In this document: positions 1-5,308 of the stretch, in pieces | Position numbering within the stretch: the first letter of the stretch is position 1 | Layout: every line of letters begins with the position of its first letter | Assembly (NCBI GenBank): GCA_937893835.1 | Contig: CALCSS010000181.1 | Span: forward strand, 1-5,308 | From: an uncultured Fidelibacterota bacterium | Lineage (GTDB): Bacteria > Fidelibacterota > Marinisomatia > Marinisomatales > UBA1611 | Reading direction: 5' to 3' | Length of the DNA stretch: 5,308 bases | Translations under genes and position numbers: made by a program | Notes under the pieces: model-generated | Databases searched by the model: none | Told to the model about the DNA's origin: nothing | What the model saw: only the letters and a program-made list of their open reading frames with translations

Positions 1-1408
1 CTGCCTGTAGACCTGGGATAATGTCAATGCCTACATCAGGCGCATACCACACTCCTTTATCCAGGTCTATACCTCCTCCCATTCGTTCCTGAACTATACG
101 GTCAACCACGTATATGCCCATTTTTGACATATTGTAAAATGTATCCAGACCATTATTTGGAAAACCGATCCTTGTTCTATGGATATTGTAATGATCGCTG
201 AATTTTCTTCCAAATGCACGTTCAATACCCACTTTCCCTATCATGAATCCAATCAATCCACCCCAGGTAGATGTGGGATTATCAGAATCCCATCCACACA
301 GAGTTCCGATCTTTATTGTCTTTTGGATATCACCTTCACCATATAATAGACTGATCATACTAGAGGCAAAATTAATTCCCGCTGCAAAACAGCCATTGCA
401 ATGCAGGTTCCTTGAGGTGATATCATAGCCATCTTCCTCCATGACCTGATATCGATGATATACCATGTCCCTGGTTTTCTCCCAAGGGATATTTTGCAAA
501 TGGTTTTTCTCCACAAAATCAAACATCTTGGCAGAGTACGAATCATCAGGTAGTCGCTTCCTTGCCTGTTTTGACATCCATAGGATCTTATCTTGGATGT
601 TCATATCTCCATTTTCGTAAGACGCTAGAGAATACATTATCACATAAAACTCAGCTATCCACTCCGAGTTCAGTCTTGCTGTTGTCCGAATAGGCAGATG
701 GGATAGGCCTAGAGCAACGTCAGGTCTACCAGGTGAGAATAACCCAAATATTTCTGTGGTAAGCTGCGCGTCTATCATCTCATAGTGAGGATTATTATCA
801 GGTGAACTTGTTGCGGGTGGCTTGAGGCCATCATACATGAGATCAAATGCAGTCTGGTTAGAGACCCAGAGATAGTTTTCTTCTTCTTTTTTAATATGTT
901 TTATCCAGCCATCTCTTATTTGGTCAGCACTTAAAACGCTGGCCTTGTTCACATAGTGTAGATATTGGTACATATATTCAATATCAGTATCATCATCAGA
1001 GCCCCATATTCCACCCTCATCCACCAGTACATAGTCAATGATAGGTGATAGGTCACTCGGCTCACCATTGCTCCAGATATTGGGCTGATCTGGTTCGCCC
1101 CAGTCTTCCATTGTATAAAATTCGCCAGTCTTAATGTCACCGATGTTCCCGATCTTGTCCATCTCAGTGACCTTACCTGTCCAATTGGCTATAGATTGAC
1201 CTAGCCAAAATCCATATAATTTATTTTGATATTCTGCTCGAGAGATGATCATGTCAGATGAATTTGGAGTGTATTCCTCATACTCTAAATTTGGGTCCAT
1301 GATTATCTCGTTATCCTTATGGATCTCTTCATCTCCATACATTCCAAGATCAGAGAATGCCACAATGATCAGACCGATCAATAGAATTAATGACATGGGT
1401 TTAATCAT
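1..1408 (-). CDS. Exported ADP-ribosylglycohydrolase (ARH) family protein, 3' end beyond the window
   Basis: The frame is open from an ATG at 1408 to the window edge, giving 469 residues without a stop or frameshift. Residues 1-20 are a hydrophobic signal peptide (KPMSLILLIGLIIVAFS) without a lipobox cysteine, so the product is probably exported but not lipidated. The catalytic fold follows from about residue 55: GFWLGQSIANWTG (67-79) matches the family opening where small polar residues line the metal site. DDDTD (138-142) matches the family DDTE metal motif. GWDSDNPTSTWGG (372-384) matches the second metal motif, usually DTD, with D374 and D376 retained and Ser in place of Thr. ARH enzymes remove ADP-ribose from proteins or small molecules using two Mg ions; the substrate here is unknown. 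About 78 residues after residue 391 (including DVGIDIIPG) continue off the edge. Met5 (1396) is an alternative start; neither has a clear Shine-Dalgarno. The gene sits just after an intrinsic terminator. Confidence 0.88.
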   Translation of the reverse strand, partial: MIKPMSLILLIGLIIVAFSDLGMYGDEEIHKDNEIIMDPNLEYEEYTPNSSDMIISRAEYQNKLYGFWLGQSIANWTGKVTEMDKIGNIGDIKTGEFYTMEDWGEPDQPNIWSNGEPSDLSPIIDYVLVDEGGIWGSDDDTDIEYMYQYLHYVNKASVLSADQIRDGWIKHIKKEEENYLWVSNQTAFDLMYDGLKPPATSSPDNNPHYEMIDAQLTTEIFGLFSPGRPDVALGLSHLPIRTTARLNSEWIAEFYVIMYSLASYENGDMNIQDKILWMSKQARKRLPDDSYSAKMFDFVEKNHLQNIPWEKTRDMVYHRYQVMEEDGYDITSRNLHCNGCFAAGINFASSMISLLYGEGDIQKTIKIGTLCGWDSDNPTSTWGGLIGFMIGKVGIERAFGRKFSDHYNIHRTRIGFPNNGLDTFYNMSKMGIYVVDRIVQERMGGGIDLDKGVWYAPDVGIDIIPGLQA

Positions 1409-1436
1409 ATTCAAGTCTACTCATCATCATTGATAC

Positions 1437-1464
1437 AAAAAACCCCACGATAGTGGGGATTTTT
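1437..1464 (-). terminator. Rho-independent terminator, possibly bidirectional
   Basis: A perfect 6-bp stem (CCCCAC at 1443-1448, GTGGGG at 1453-1458) closes a four-base GATA loop. On the minus strand it is followed by six T residues (complement of 1437-1442). On the plus strand it is followed by ATTTTT, so it could stop transcription from either side. It lies 24 bp past the stop codon of the small membrane protein gene and 28 bp before the ADP-ribosylglycohydrolase start. It therefore most likely ends the upstream transcript. Confidence 0.85.
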
Positions 1465-1467
1465 GTC

Positions 1468-1475
1468 CAAATATA
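1468..1475 (-). promoter_or_regulatory. Possible Bacteroidota-type -7 element (TAnnTTTG)
   Basis: The minus strand reads TATATTTG, an exact match to the TAnnTTTG -7 consensus known from Bacteroidota. It lies in the 80-bp gap upstream of the ADP-ribosylglycohydrolase. No good TTTG -33 partner is seen at the expected distance; the sequence there is CTTTTAAC, at the end of the preceding gene. A start of transcription about 7 bp downstream would place the terminator hairpin in the 5' leader of the glycohydrolase mRNA. An 8-base degenerate match can occur by chance and the host phylum is itself inferred. Confidence 0.2.
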
Positions 1476-1488
1476 GTTGAGGTAGGTG

Positions 1489-1899
1489 TTAAAAGCGTTC
1501 CAGCGCCCAGCCAATGGCAGCACCAGCGGCCGCATATGACAATGCACTAAGTGGCACATCTATCATAATATAGTCCATAGGAAATATGGGCGGTATCATG
1601 GCTAACATTTGCATATTGAAGAAGAACCATTTCGCAGCACCGATCCATGCTCCTGTGAGGGCTCCATCCTTGATACCAATTGTACCCATTTTATCAAAAA
1701 TTATTACCATCACAAACATCCACACTATACCACCGATCATGGCTGGAACCATATCCGGCGGGGCATTGACTATTGTAGGGAATTTTTCATGCAAAGATGC
1801 AAGAGTAGGTTCATAAAATAGCATGAGGGGAATGCCTGAGGCCACAGCCATTGCGACAAACCCTGAGACTGCAGCAATTCCAATCTTTTTGAAATTCAT
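1489..1899 (-). CDS. Small four-helix integral membrane protein, function unknown
   Basis: This encodes a 136-residue, very hydrophobic protein that I cannot assign to a named family. Four membrane segments are visible, at about residues 5-28, 49-68, 78-106 and 111-132, joined by short loops. An acidic, Pro-rich loop (NAPPDM, 45-50) and a Gly-rich segment (GALTGAWIGAAKW, 79-91) stand out. The short charged N-terminus (MNFKK) suggests an inner-membrane protein. Small bacterial DUF membrane proteins of similar size and topology exist, but no diagnostic motif ties this one to any. The start is placed at 1899 rather than the upstream in-frame ATG at 1947. The 1899 start has an AGAGGA Shine-Dalgarno six bases ahead, while the longer version adds a polar segment (IDAGSYFNNQQRG) with no ribosome site. 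It follows the esterase gene by 62 bp and is followed by the terminator, so the two may share a transcript. Confidence 0.8.
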   Translation of the reverse strand: MNFKKIGIAAVSGFVAMAVASGIPLMLFYEPTLASLHEKFPTIVNAPPDMVPAMIGGIVWMFVMVIIFDKMGTIGIKDGALTGAWIGAAKWFFFNMQMLAMIPPIFPMDYIMIDVPLSALSYAAAGAAIGWALERF

Positions 1900-1905
1900 T
1901 ATTTT

Positions 1906-1911
1906 TCCTCT
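1906..1911 (-). promoter_or_regulatory. Shine-Dalgarno (AGAGGA) deciding the membrane protein start
   Basis: The minus strand reads AGAGGA six bases before the ATG at 1899. This is the reason for choosing the 136-residue form over the 152-residue reading that starts at 1947. Confidence 0.7.
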
Positions 1912-1961
1912 TTGTTGGTTATTGAAATAAGATCCAGCATCGATCATCTAATTTATATATT

Positions 1962-2972
1962 TTAAATAATATTTAAATCATCAATGCTTTTAATAAAATG
2001 CCTGGCATATCTCTGAGACCCTAGGTCATTGAAGTGGATCCCATCAACAGTCGCCTCAGTGTCTCCATCAACACAGCCAATTTGTTTGATCATATGAATG
2101 TTTTCATGACCCTCATTGATGGCCTTGGTTACTTGTTTATTTAGCTCGTTATTTTTCTCAATGACAGAGTCAATAAGGTCTTGATATGGAGAATCCAGAT
2201 CAGTGACACATTGTTCAATGAATATAATGTGAGCGTTTTGATCATTCGCATTATTGCGAATCGTTTTAATTAATGGCATCGTATTCTTATTGACAATATC
2301 TCTATCAATATTGGCCATACACTCGATCACATATATTTTTGCATCAATCTCTGCTAATATCTGCGCAACAGAGGTCTCTAGATGACCATTTCCGCTAAAT
2401 CCAAGATTGATGCACTCATGGTCTAATTCTCTTGCTATGATGTTAGTATATGCCAGGCCAGGCCTAGAGACACATCCTCCCTGGGTTAAGCTTGTACCAT
2501 AAAAGACCATGGGTCGGTTCTTATCTCTGATACTATCAAATCTTGAATCATCGTCTAAACCAATTTGAATATTTGTGACTGTATCATACAGAGGTAGGTG
2601 GAGGCGATATTGTCTTGATCCCTTTGGTAATCCCTTCAAAAGAAATTGTTCATTGTCCATTCCTGTTGGTAGGCCAGTTGCCAAATAAGACCAGGTGTCA
2701 TTCTTTTTTTGATATAGATCAACACCCTTTATACCAACATCGGTCATATGGTGCATTTTGAGGTCATGTTTCAATGACCATCTCACAAGCAACTCAGATG
2801 TGTCACTTATGAATGATATGCTGACACCTGCTGAATTCTCAGACAATTCCCAGACCTCTTTTCTAAGAGATCCTTTATACTTTTGTGGGAATCTTTGTAC
2901 TGGATGTTCTCTAAACCCGTTAACCTCTATAAGTCCTTGAGCATATGGAGCCTTTATGTCGTAATATCTCAA
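1962..2972 (-). CDS. SGNH/GDSL-family esterase with N-terminal GxDLY domain
   Basis: This 336-residue protein has the two-part layout of the GxDLY / Lipase_GDSL_3 families. The N-terminal beta-rich domain (about 1-145) carries WELSENSAG (41-49) and the name-giving GVDLY at 83-87. The SGNH hydrolase domain follows: GTSLTQGG (159-166) holds the nucleophile Ser161, NLGFSGNG (189-196) is block II, the ECMANI stretch (217-222) supplies the block III Asn221, and VDGIHFNDLG (309-318) gives Asp310 and His313. All catalytic residues are present. Family members are esterases or acyl hydrolases, some acting on acetylated carbohydrate; the substrate here cannot be read from sequence. The start is a TTG at 2972, since no ATG lies between it and an in-frame TAA five codons upstream. 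AAAAGG sits eight bases ahead of it. No signal peptide is visible, although relatives are often exported, so the product may be cytoplasmic. The membrane protein gene follows after 62 bp. Confidence 0.9.
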   Translation of the reverse strand: MRYYDIKAPYAQGLIEVNGFREHPVQRFPQKYKGSLRKEVWELSENSAGVSISFISDTSELLVRWSLKHDLKMHHMTDVGIKGVDLYQKKNDTWSYLATGLPTGMDNEQFLLKGLPKGSRQYRLHLPLYDTVTNIQIGLDDDSRFDSIRDKNRPMVFYGTSLTQGGCVSRPGLAYTNIIARELDHECINLGFSGNGHLETSVAQILAEIDAKIYVIECMANIDRDIVNKNTMPLIKTIRNNANDQNAHIIFIEQCVTDLDSPYQDLIDSVIEKNNELNKQVTKAINEGHENIHMIKQIGCVDGDTEATVDGIHFNDLGSQRYARHFIKSIDDLNII

Positions 2973-2980
2973 TATAAATG

Positions 2981-2986
2981 CCTTTT
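2981..2986 (-). promoter_or_regulatory. Shine-Dalgarno (AAAAGG) supporting a TTG start
   Basis: The minus strand reads AAAAGG eight bases before the TTG at 2972. In the same frame a TAA stop lies directly upstream, overlapping the beginning of this region. TTG is therefore the only conventional start codon able to give the whole N-terminal domain. Confidence 0.5.
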
Positions 2987-3063
2987 ATAATGACTGATGA
3001 ATAGAAAATACTGAATACTACCTGTCTTCCTATAAAAATGATCTCTTACCAATACAAAAAAGC

Positions 3064-3951
3064 TTATTCAGTGATAGGATAGTTAAAGGTTAGCGGACTT
3101 TTTAATTGATGATAGACCGTGTCATCCATAAGCTCCTTAATCTCATCACTCAATAATCCTTCCAGTACAGCGGATGAAGAAGGAAAATTTATTCCAAACC
3201 AACCAGGTTGCATTCCCGCACGAAGGATCAGCACCTGTTGATAGAACTCAACCACATCACAGTTTGGGTCAGAGCAATCCCCATTCGATTGGGCAGGACT
3301 ATTTGGACAATCATTTTCAGGATGCTGCCACCACTCACATTGCGCATTCAGGGTCTCTTGGGCAATAATAGATGACCAATTCTCCACTCCAAATTGATCT
3401 GGATAGCGTGGACCATAACCAAATTGTGTCAAAAAGTGGGTGATCTCTTCAACCATGACAGCGACTGAATGCTCATTTGGCTCAGAGGCATTAGTGCCCA
3501 TCCACCAACTTGGTATTATTATATCATATCCTAGTTCATTATACAGATGAGGTAATTGTTGTGTTTCCCATTGATCATGATTTGTGGGCATTGCAAGCCA
3601 TCCAGAACGCCAATTTGAGACATAGGGGAACAATGAGCTATCATCCATCACACCATCTAGATCTTGGTCAAGCATTTCCGCTAATATCTTGCCAGCCATT
3701 TCCAGATAAGACCTTGGCATATTCTGGTCCGCACTGACCAAGACCCCAAACGGCATCATACATTGGGTCATACCCGCTTCCATTAATGCATTTTTTGCAT
3801 CCATCGAGATCATCATACTGTCATCATCGCAAGGGTATATTTTTAATTGAGGAATCTCAGATAGATCTGCGAGGGCCTTATCACCATCCTGTTTATTACA
3901 CCCGCTAAAAAATAATGTAAGAATAAAAAATAATCTTGTGACCTTATCCAT
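3064..3951 (-). CDS. Exported lipoprotein with EExxH motif, uncharacterised family
   Basis: This is a 295-residue lipoprotein: charged MDKVTR, a hydrophobic core, then the lipobox FSGC with Cys18 as the lipidated residue. Residues 95-104 (DQDLDGVMDD) form a DxDxDG calcium-loop motif of the EF-hand/thrombospondin-3 kind. The likely functional centre is MVEEITHFLTQFGYG (166-180). Glu168, Glu169 and His172 resemble the HExxH zinc site of metallopeptidases, but the first His is Glu. A cysteine-rich stretch follows (Cys205, 215, 226, 231), ending CDVVEFYQ (231-238), which could be disulfide-bonded outside the cytoplasm. From memory, related uncharacterised proteins also carry a VEExxH block and a later C-x4-C-x3-E block, so the Glu may be the family's normal residue; this could not be searched. 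A degenerate peptidase or another metal-binding protein is equally possible. The ATG at 3951 has only a weak ribosome site. It is flanked by gaps of 147 bp upstream and 91 bp downstream. Confidence 0.85.
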   Translation of the reverse strand: MDKVTRLFFILTLFFSGCNKQDGDKALADLSEIPQLKIYPCDDDSMMISMDAKNALMEAGMTQCMMPFGVLVSADQNMPRSYLEMAGKILAEMLDQDLDGVMDDSSLFPYVSNWRSGWLAMPTNHDQWETQQLPHLYNELGYDIIIPSWWMGTNASEPNEHSVAVMVEEITHFLTQFGYGPRYPDQFGVENWSSIIAQETLNAQCEWWQHPENDCPNSPAQSNGDCSDPNCDVVEFYQQVLILRAGMQPGWFGINFPSSSAVLEGLLSDEIKELMDDTVYHQLKSPLTFNYPITE

Positions 3952-4098
3952 TACAAAATATTCTCATTATATGATGAATAAAAACTCTACTATTATGGAA
4001 TGATCAGGTAGAATTCCCAAATGCATTAATAATTGCCTCTGGCAAAGGATACTCATAGAATCTTTCATTGATCTTCCTAGAATGATTTTTTGTATTAT
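3952..4098. other. Intergenic gap, AT-rich, no supported gene
   Basis: This is the longest gap in the window. No clear terminator follows the Omp28-like gene. The minus strand holds a TATAAT at 3971-3966, too close to the next ATG (15 bp) and without a -35 partner. It also holds a 33-codon ATG frame (4068-3967) with a modest AGGA ahead of it, and a second open frame ending at 4004 whose residues look protein-like (RFYEYPLPEAIINAFG). None is strong enough to call a gene. Confidence 0.4.
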
Positions 4099-4941
4099 TT
4101 AATCCCAGTCTTGGAAACCGGTAACACTGACCTTCTGCACATTTAATATTTCATGTTCTGTAAAAGTTGATCCAACATGATGTATAAATGCAACTGCATG
4201 TAAATTTTTCTTTTCAAAGGATGATATGTCTGCGGTGTAGACCTCAACATACTCTCCACCTGCTATAAGAACTGAATCATCTAATGGGTCACCCAGTGAC
4301 TCACTTAAAACAGCTCTAAGAGTATTATTATGTTCGTAACCTACGATAGGATTTCCCAAGCCATAAAAGGGACTCTCTGATTCTGAATCATAATAATTCG
4401 CCTGATCGTATCCATAACCCGAACCTGTGACCTCATCTTCGATCAAGTATACCGTTACTCTATAATCCCCATCAAGCTCTGTATTGAAACCGGCATGGAC
4501 TTCCACAGTGGCAGTATTTCCACTTACTTTTGATCTCATTGCCAGCCCGCACGTTGATGTTATTAATAATTGATTATTGACAAAGTAGCTCCAATATCCC
4601 GCATTCAGAGATACAGCACCATCATATGGAGTTCTATCCACCATACCTGAAGGATAACTACTATTTTGATAGGTGGTCTCTAAAAAATTAGATTGTTCTA
4701 TCTCCATAGCATCATCAACGTGAACGCCAACTCCAATGATATTTTCGTTCTCAGTCATAAGGTCTTCCACTATCAATGCACCTACAGGGCAATATCCACA
4801 CCATGAACCTGTAAATTCTTCTATCAGTACTTTTTTGGTAAATATTGATGGGACCTCACTAAACTCTGGTTCTGTATCTTTATCCTCGCATCCAACAAAT
4901 ACGATCAGTCCAATTAATATAATTTCTATATATTTCTTCAT
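4099..4941 (-). CDS. Omp28-related lipoprotein with thioredoxin-like CGYC motif
   Basis: This is a 280-residue lipoprotein with a signal peptide and lipobox VFVGC (14-18); Cys18 is the lipidation site. A thioredoxin-like domain follows: KKVLIEEFTGSWCGYCPVG (36-54) has the redox motif Cys48-Gly-Tyr-Cys51, and YPSG (96-99) supplies the expected cis-proline, Pro97. From about residue 130 a beta-rich domain runs to the end, finishing with HEILNVQKVSVTG (263-275), a typical Omp28-family ending. Omp28 of Porphyromonas gingivalis is an outer-membrane-associated surface protein. The exact reaction of the family is unsettled; the CxxC suggests thiol-disulfide exchange in the periplasm or at the surface. 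Length and domain order are normal, and nothing is broken. The ATG at 4941 has a strong AAGGAGA five bases ahead. The 80-bp leader contains two inverted repeats. The gene lies downstream of the partial gene at the right edge. Confidence 0.9.
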   Translation of the reverse strand: MKKYIEIILIGLIVFVGCEDKDTEPEFSEVPSIFTKKVLIEEFTGSWCGYCPVGALIVEDLMTENENIIGVGVHVDDAMEIEQSNFLETTYQNSSYPSGMVDRTPYDGAVSLNAGYWSYFVNNQLLITSTCGLAMRSKVSGNTATVEVHAGFNTELDGDYRVTVYLIEDEVTGSGYGYDQANYYDSESESPFYGLGNPIVGYEHNNTLRAVLSESLGDPLDDSVLIAGGEYVEVYTADISSFEKKNLHAVAFIHHVGSTFTEHEILNVQKVSVTGFQDWD

Positions 4942-4946
4942 ATTTA

Positions 4947-4953
4947 TCTCCTT
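4947..4953 (-). promoter_or_regulatory. Strong Shine-Dalgarno (AAGGAGA) of the Omp28-like gene
   Basis: The minus strand reads AAGGAGA five bases before the ATG at 4941. It is the best ribosome site in the window; most neighbouring genes have weak ones. A short inverted repeat ends one base upstream of it. Confidence 0.8.
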
Positions 4954-4954
4954 A

Positions 4955-4968
4955 TCAGGCCTACCTGA
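4955..4968 (-). repeat. Short inverted repeat next to the Omp28-like ribosome site
   Basis: TCAGG and CCTGA form perfect 5-bp arms around a four-base spacer. As minus-strand RNA this would be a small hairpin one base upstream of the AAGGAGA ribosome site. It is short enough to be chance. Confidence 0.35.
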
Positions 4969-4985
4969 CTGCTAGGTGATGTTGC

Positions 4986-4999
4986 CCCACAAATGTGGG
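4986..4999. repeat. Perfect 14-bp palindrome CCCACA-AA-TGTGGG
   Basis: Six-base arms flank a two-base spacer, 22 bp after the stop of the right-edge gene and 45 bp before the ATG of the Omp28-like gene. A further G·U pair is possible in minus-strand RNA. It shares the CCCAC/GTGGG stem with the terminator at 1437-1464, but minus-strand RNA after the hairpin reads CAACAUC, with no U tract. It could be a weak or decayed terminator, an operator for a dimeric regulator, or a leader hairpin. Confidence 0.45.
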
Positions 5000-5021
5000 A
5001 TTTGATGGCATAGTTACATTA

Positions 5022-5308
5022 CTAATTTATTCTGTATACCTTTCTATAAATTTCTTCACTGATCTGGTCAGCGTATTTGTTTTTCATTTTCTTATTCCAT
5101 TCTTTGTAGTCAGGTAGATCATGAACTTCCTCATAGATCTCATCATTCGGCCAAGTACTATCAAAATAATATCGATAATTCTCAGAATCATCGGAGTCTT
5201 GAACCTTATAAACTTTATACTCTAGACCACTATAGCCTGATCTTTTAATAACATTATTGATCTCAGACATGTCATCCAAGAATTCCGACTCGGTTATATT
5301 TGACTGTA
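5022..5308 (-). CDS. C-terminal part of an unrecognised small protein, 5' end beyond the window
   Basis: The last 94 codons of a gene are visible, ending in TAG at 5024-5022. A TTG at 5279 or an ATG at 5270 could start an 85- or 82-residue protein. However, the frame stays open to the edge with plausible residues (QSNITESEF) and neither codon has a clear ribosome site, so a longer gene is more likely. The protein is highly charged and Tyr-rich. It contains YRYYFDSTWPNDEIYEEVHD, followed by a basic, probably helical tail (DYKEWNKKMKNKYADQI). The strand-then-helix pattern and the WP..E.Y..iH wording recall small alpha/beta-barrel proteins of the NIPSNAP or stress-response type, but this is only an impression. 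No function is assigned. No membrane segment is seen in the visible part. Confidence 0.7.
   Translation of the reverse strand, partial: QSNITESEFLDDMSEINNVIKRSGYSGLEYKVYKVQDSDDSENYRYYFDSTWPNDEIYEEVHDLPDYKEWNKKMKNKYADQISEEIYRKVYRIN

Noticed and set aside
355..546. Short minus-strand open frame inside the glycohydrolase region
   Set aside because: It is a shadow of the long continuous frame from 1408 to 1, which carries the family motifs; the short frame has no recognisable content.
949..1140. Possibility that the left region is a frameshifted pseudogene
   Set aside because: Full translation from 1408 gives 469 residues with no stop and all motifs in one frame, so no break is present.
1900..1947. 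Longer N-terminus for the membrane protein, starting at the ATG at 1947
   Set aside because: The added 16 residues are polar, have no ribosome site ahead, and would bury the good AGAGGA site inside the coding region.
2973..3063. Promoter-like pair TTGTAT and TATAGG (17-bp spacing) upstream of the esterase
   Set aside because: The -35 candidate differs from TTGACA at three positions and the host's promoter type is uncertain; not enough to annotate.
3061..3070. T run just after the EExxH lipoprotein stop as a terminator
   Set aside because: A run of six T residues follows the stop codon on the minus strand, but no stable stem precedes it; only the AAGCTT palindrome is nearby.
3966..3971. Perfect TATAAT on the minus strand upstream of the EExxH lipoprotein gene
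   Set aside because: It lies only 15 bp before the ATG, no -35-like hexamer is present at 16-18 bp, and the surrounding DNA is so AT-rich that the match is likely chance.
1..5308. CRISPR array, insertion sequence, toxin-antitoxin or defence system
   Set aside because: No regularly spaced repeats, transposase, terminal inverted repeats, tRNA or known defence domains are visible; all sizeable genes are envelope or hydrolase families.

Overview
The window is a compact stretch of a bacterial chromosome in which all six supported genes lie on the minus strand. Read in transcription order from high to low coordinates they are: the 3' end of an unrecognised small alpha/beta protein (5308-5022); an Omp28-like thioredoxin-fold lipoprotein (4941-4099); a lipoprotein of an uncharacterised EExxH family (3951-3064); an SGNH/GDSL esterase of the GxDLY type (2972-1962); a small four-helix membrane protein (1899-1489); and the first 469 residues of an exported ADP-ribosylglycohydrolase (1408-1, running off the left edge).

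The organism looks like a low-GC Gram-negative with many exported proteins. Two lipoprotein signal peptides, an Omp28-related protein, a GxDLY esterase and an exported ADP-ribosylglycohydrolase fit Bacteroidota or a relative such as Marinimicrobiota. This assignment is an inference from gene families and composition; there is no rRNA or other marker.

Gaps between genes are 62 to 147 bp, so this is not a tightly overlapped operon. The most convincing transcription boundary is an intrinsic terminator at 1437-1464, between the membrane protein and the ADP-ribosylglycohydrolase. A possible TAnnTTTG promoter element lies just upstream of it. The leader of the Omp28-like gene carries two short inverted repeats and the strongest Shine-Dalgarno sequence in the window. 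The esterase and membrane protein (62 bp apart, no terminator between them) may be co-transcribed.

The shared theme is the cell envelope: two lipoproteins, one exported glycohydrolase and one integral membrane protein. The products do not form a recognisable pathway. I see no CRISPR array, mobile element, tRNA, rRNA or defence system. The points most worth following are the exported ADP-ribosylglycohydrolase, the EExxH lipoprotein, the TTG-started esterase with no signal peptide, the paired hairpins, and a roughly twofold excess of GATC sites.
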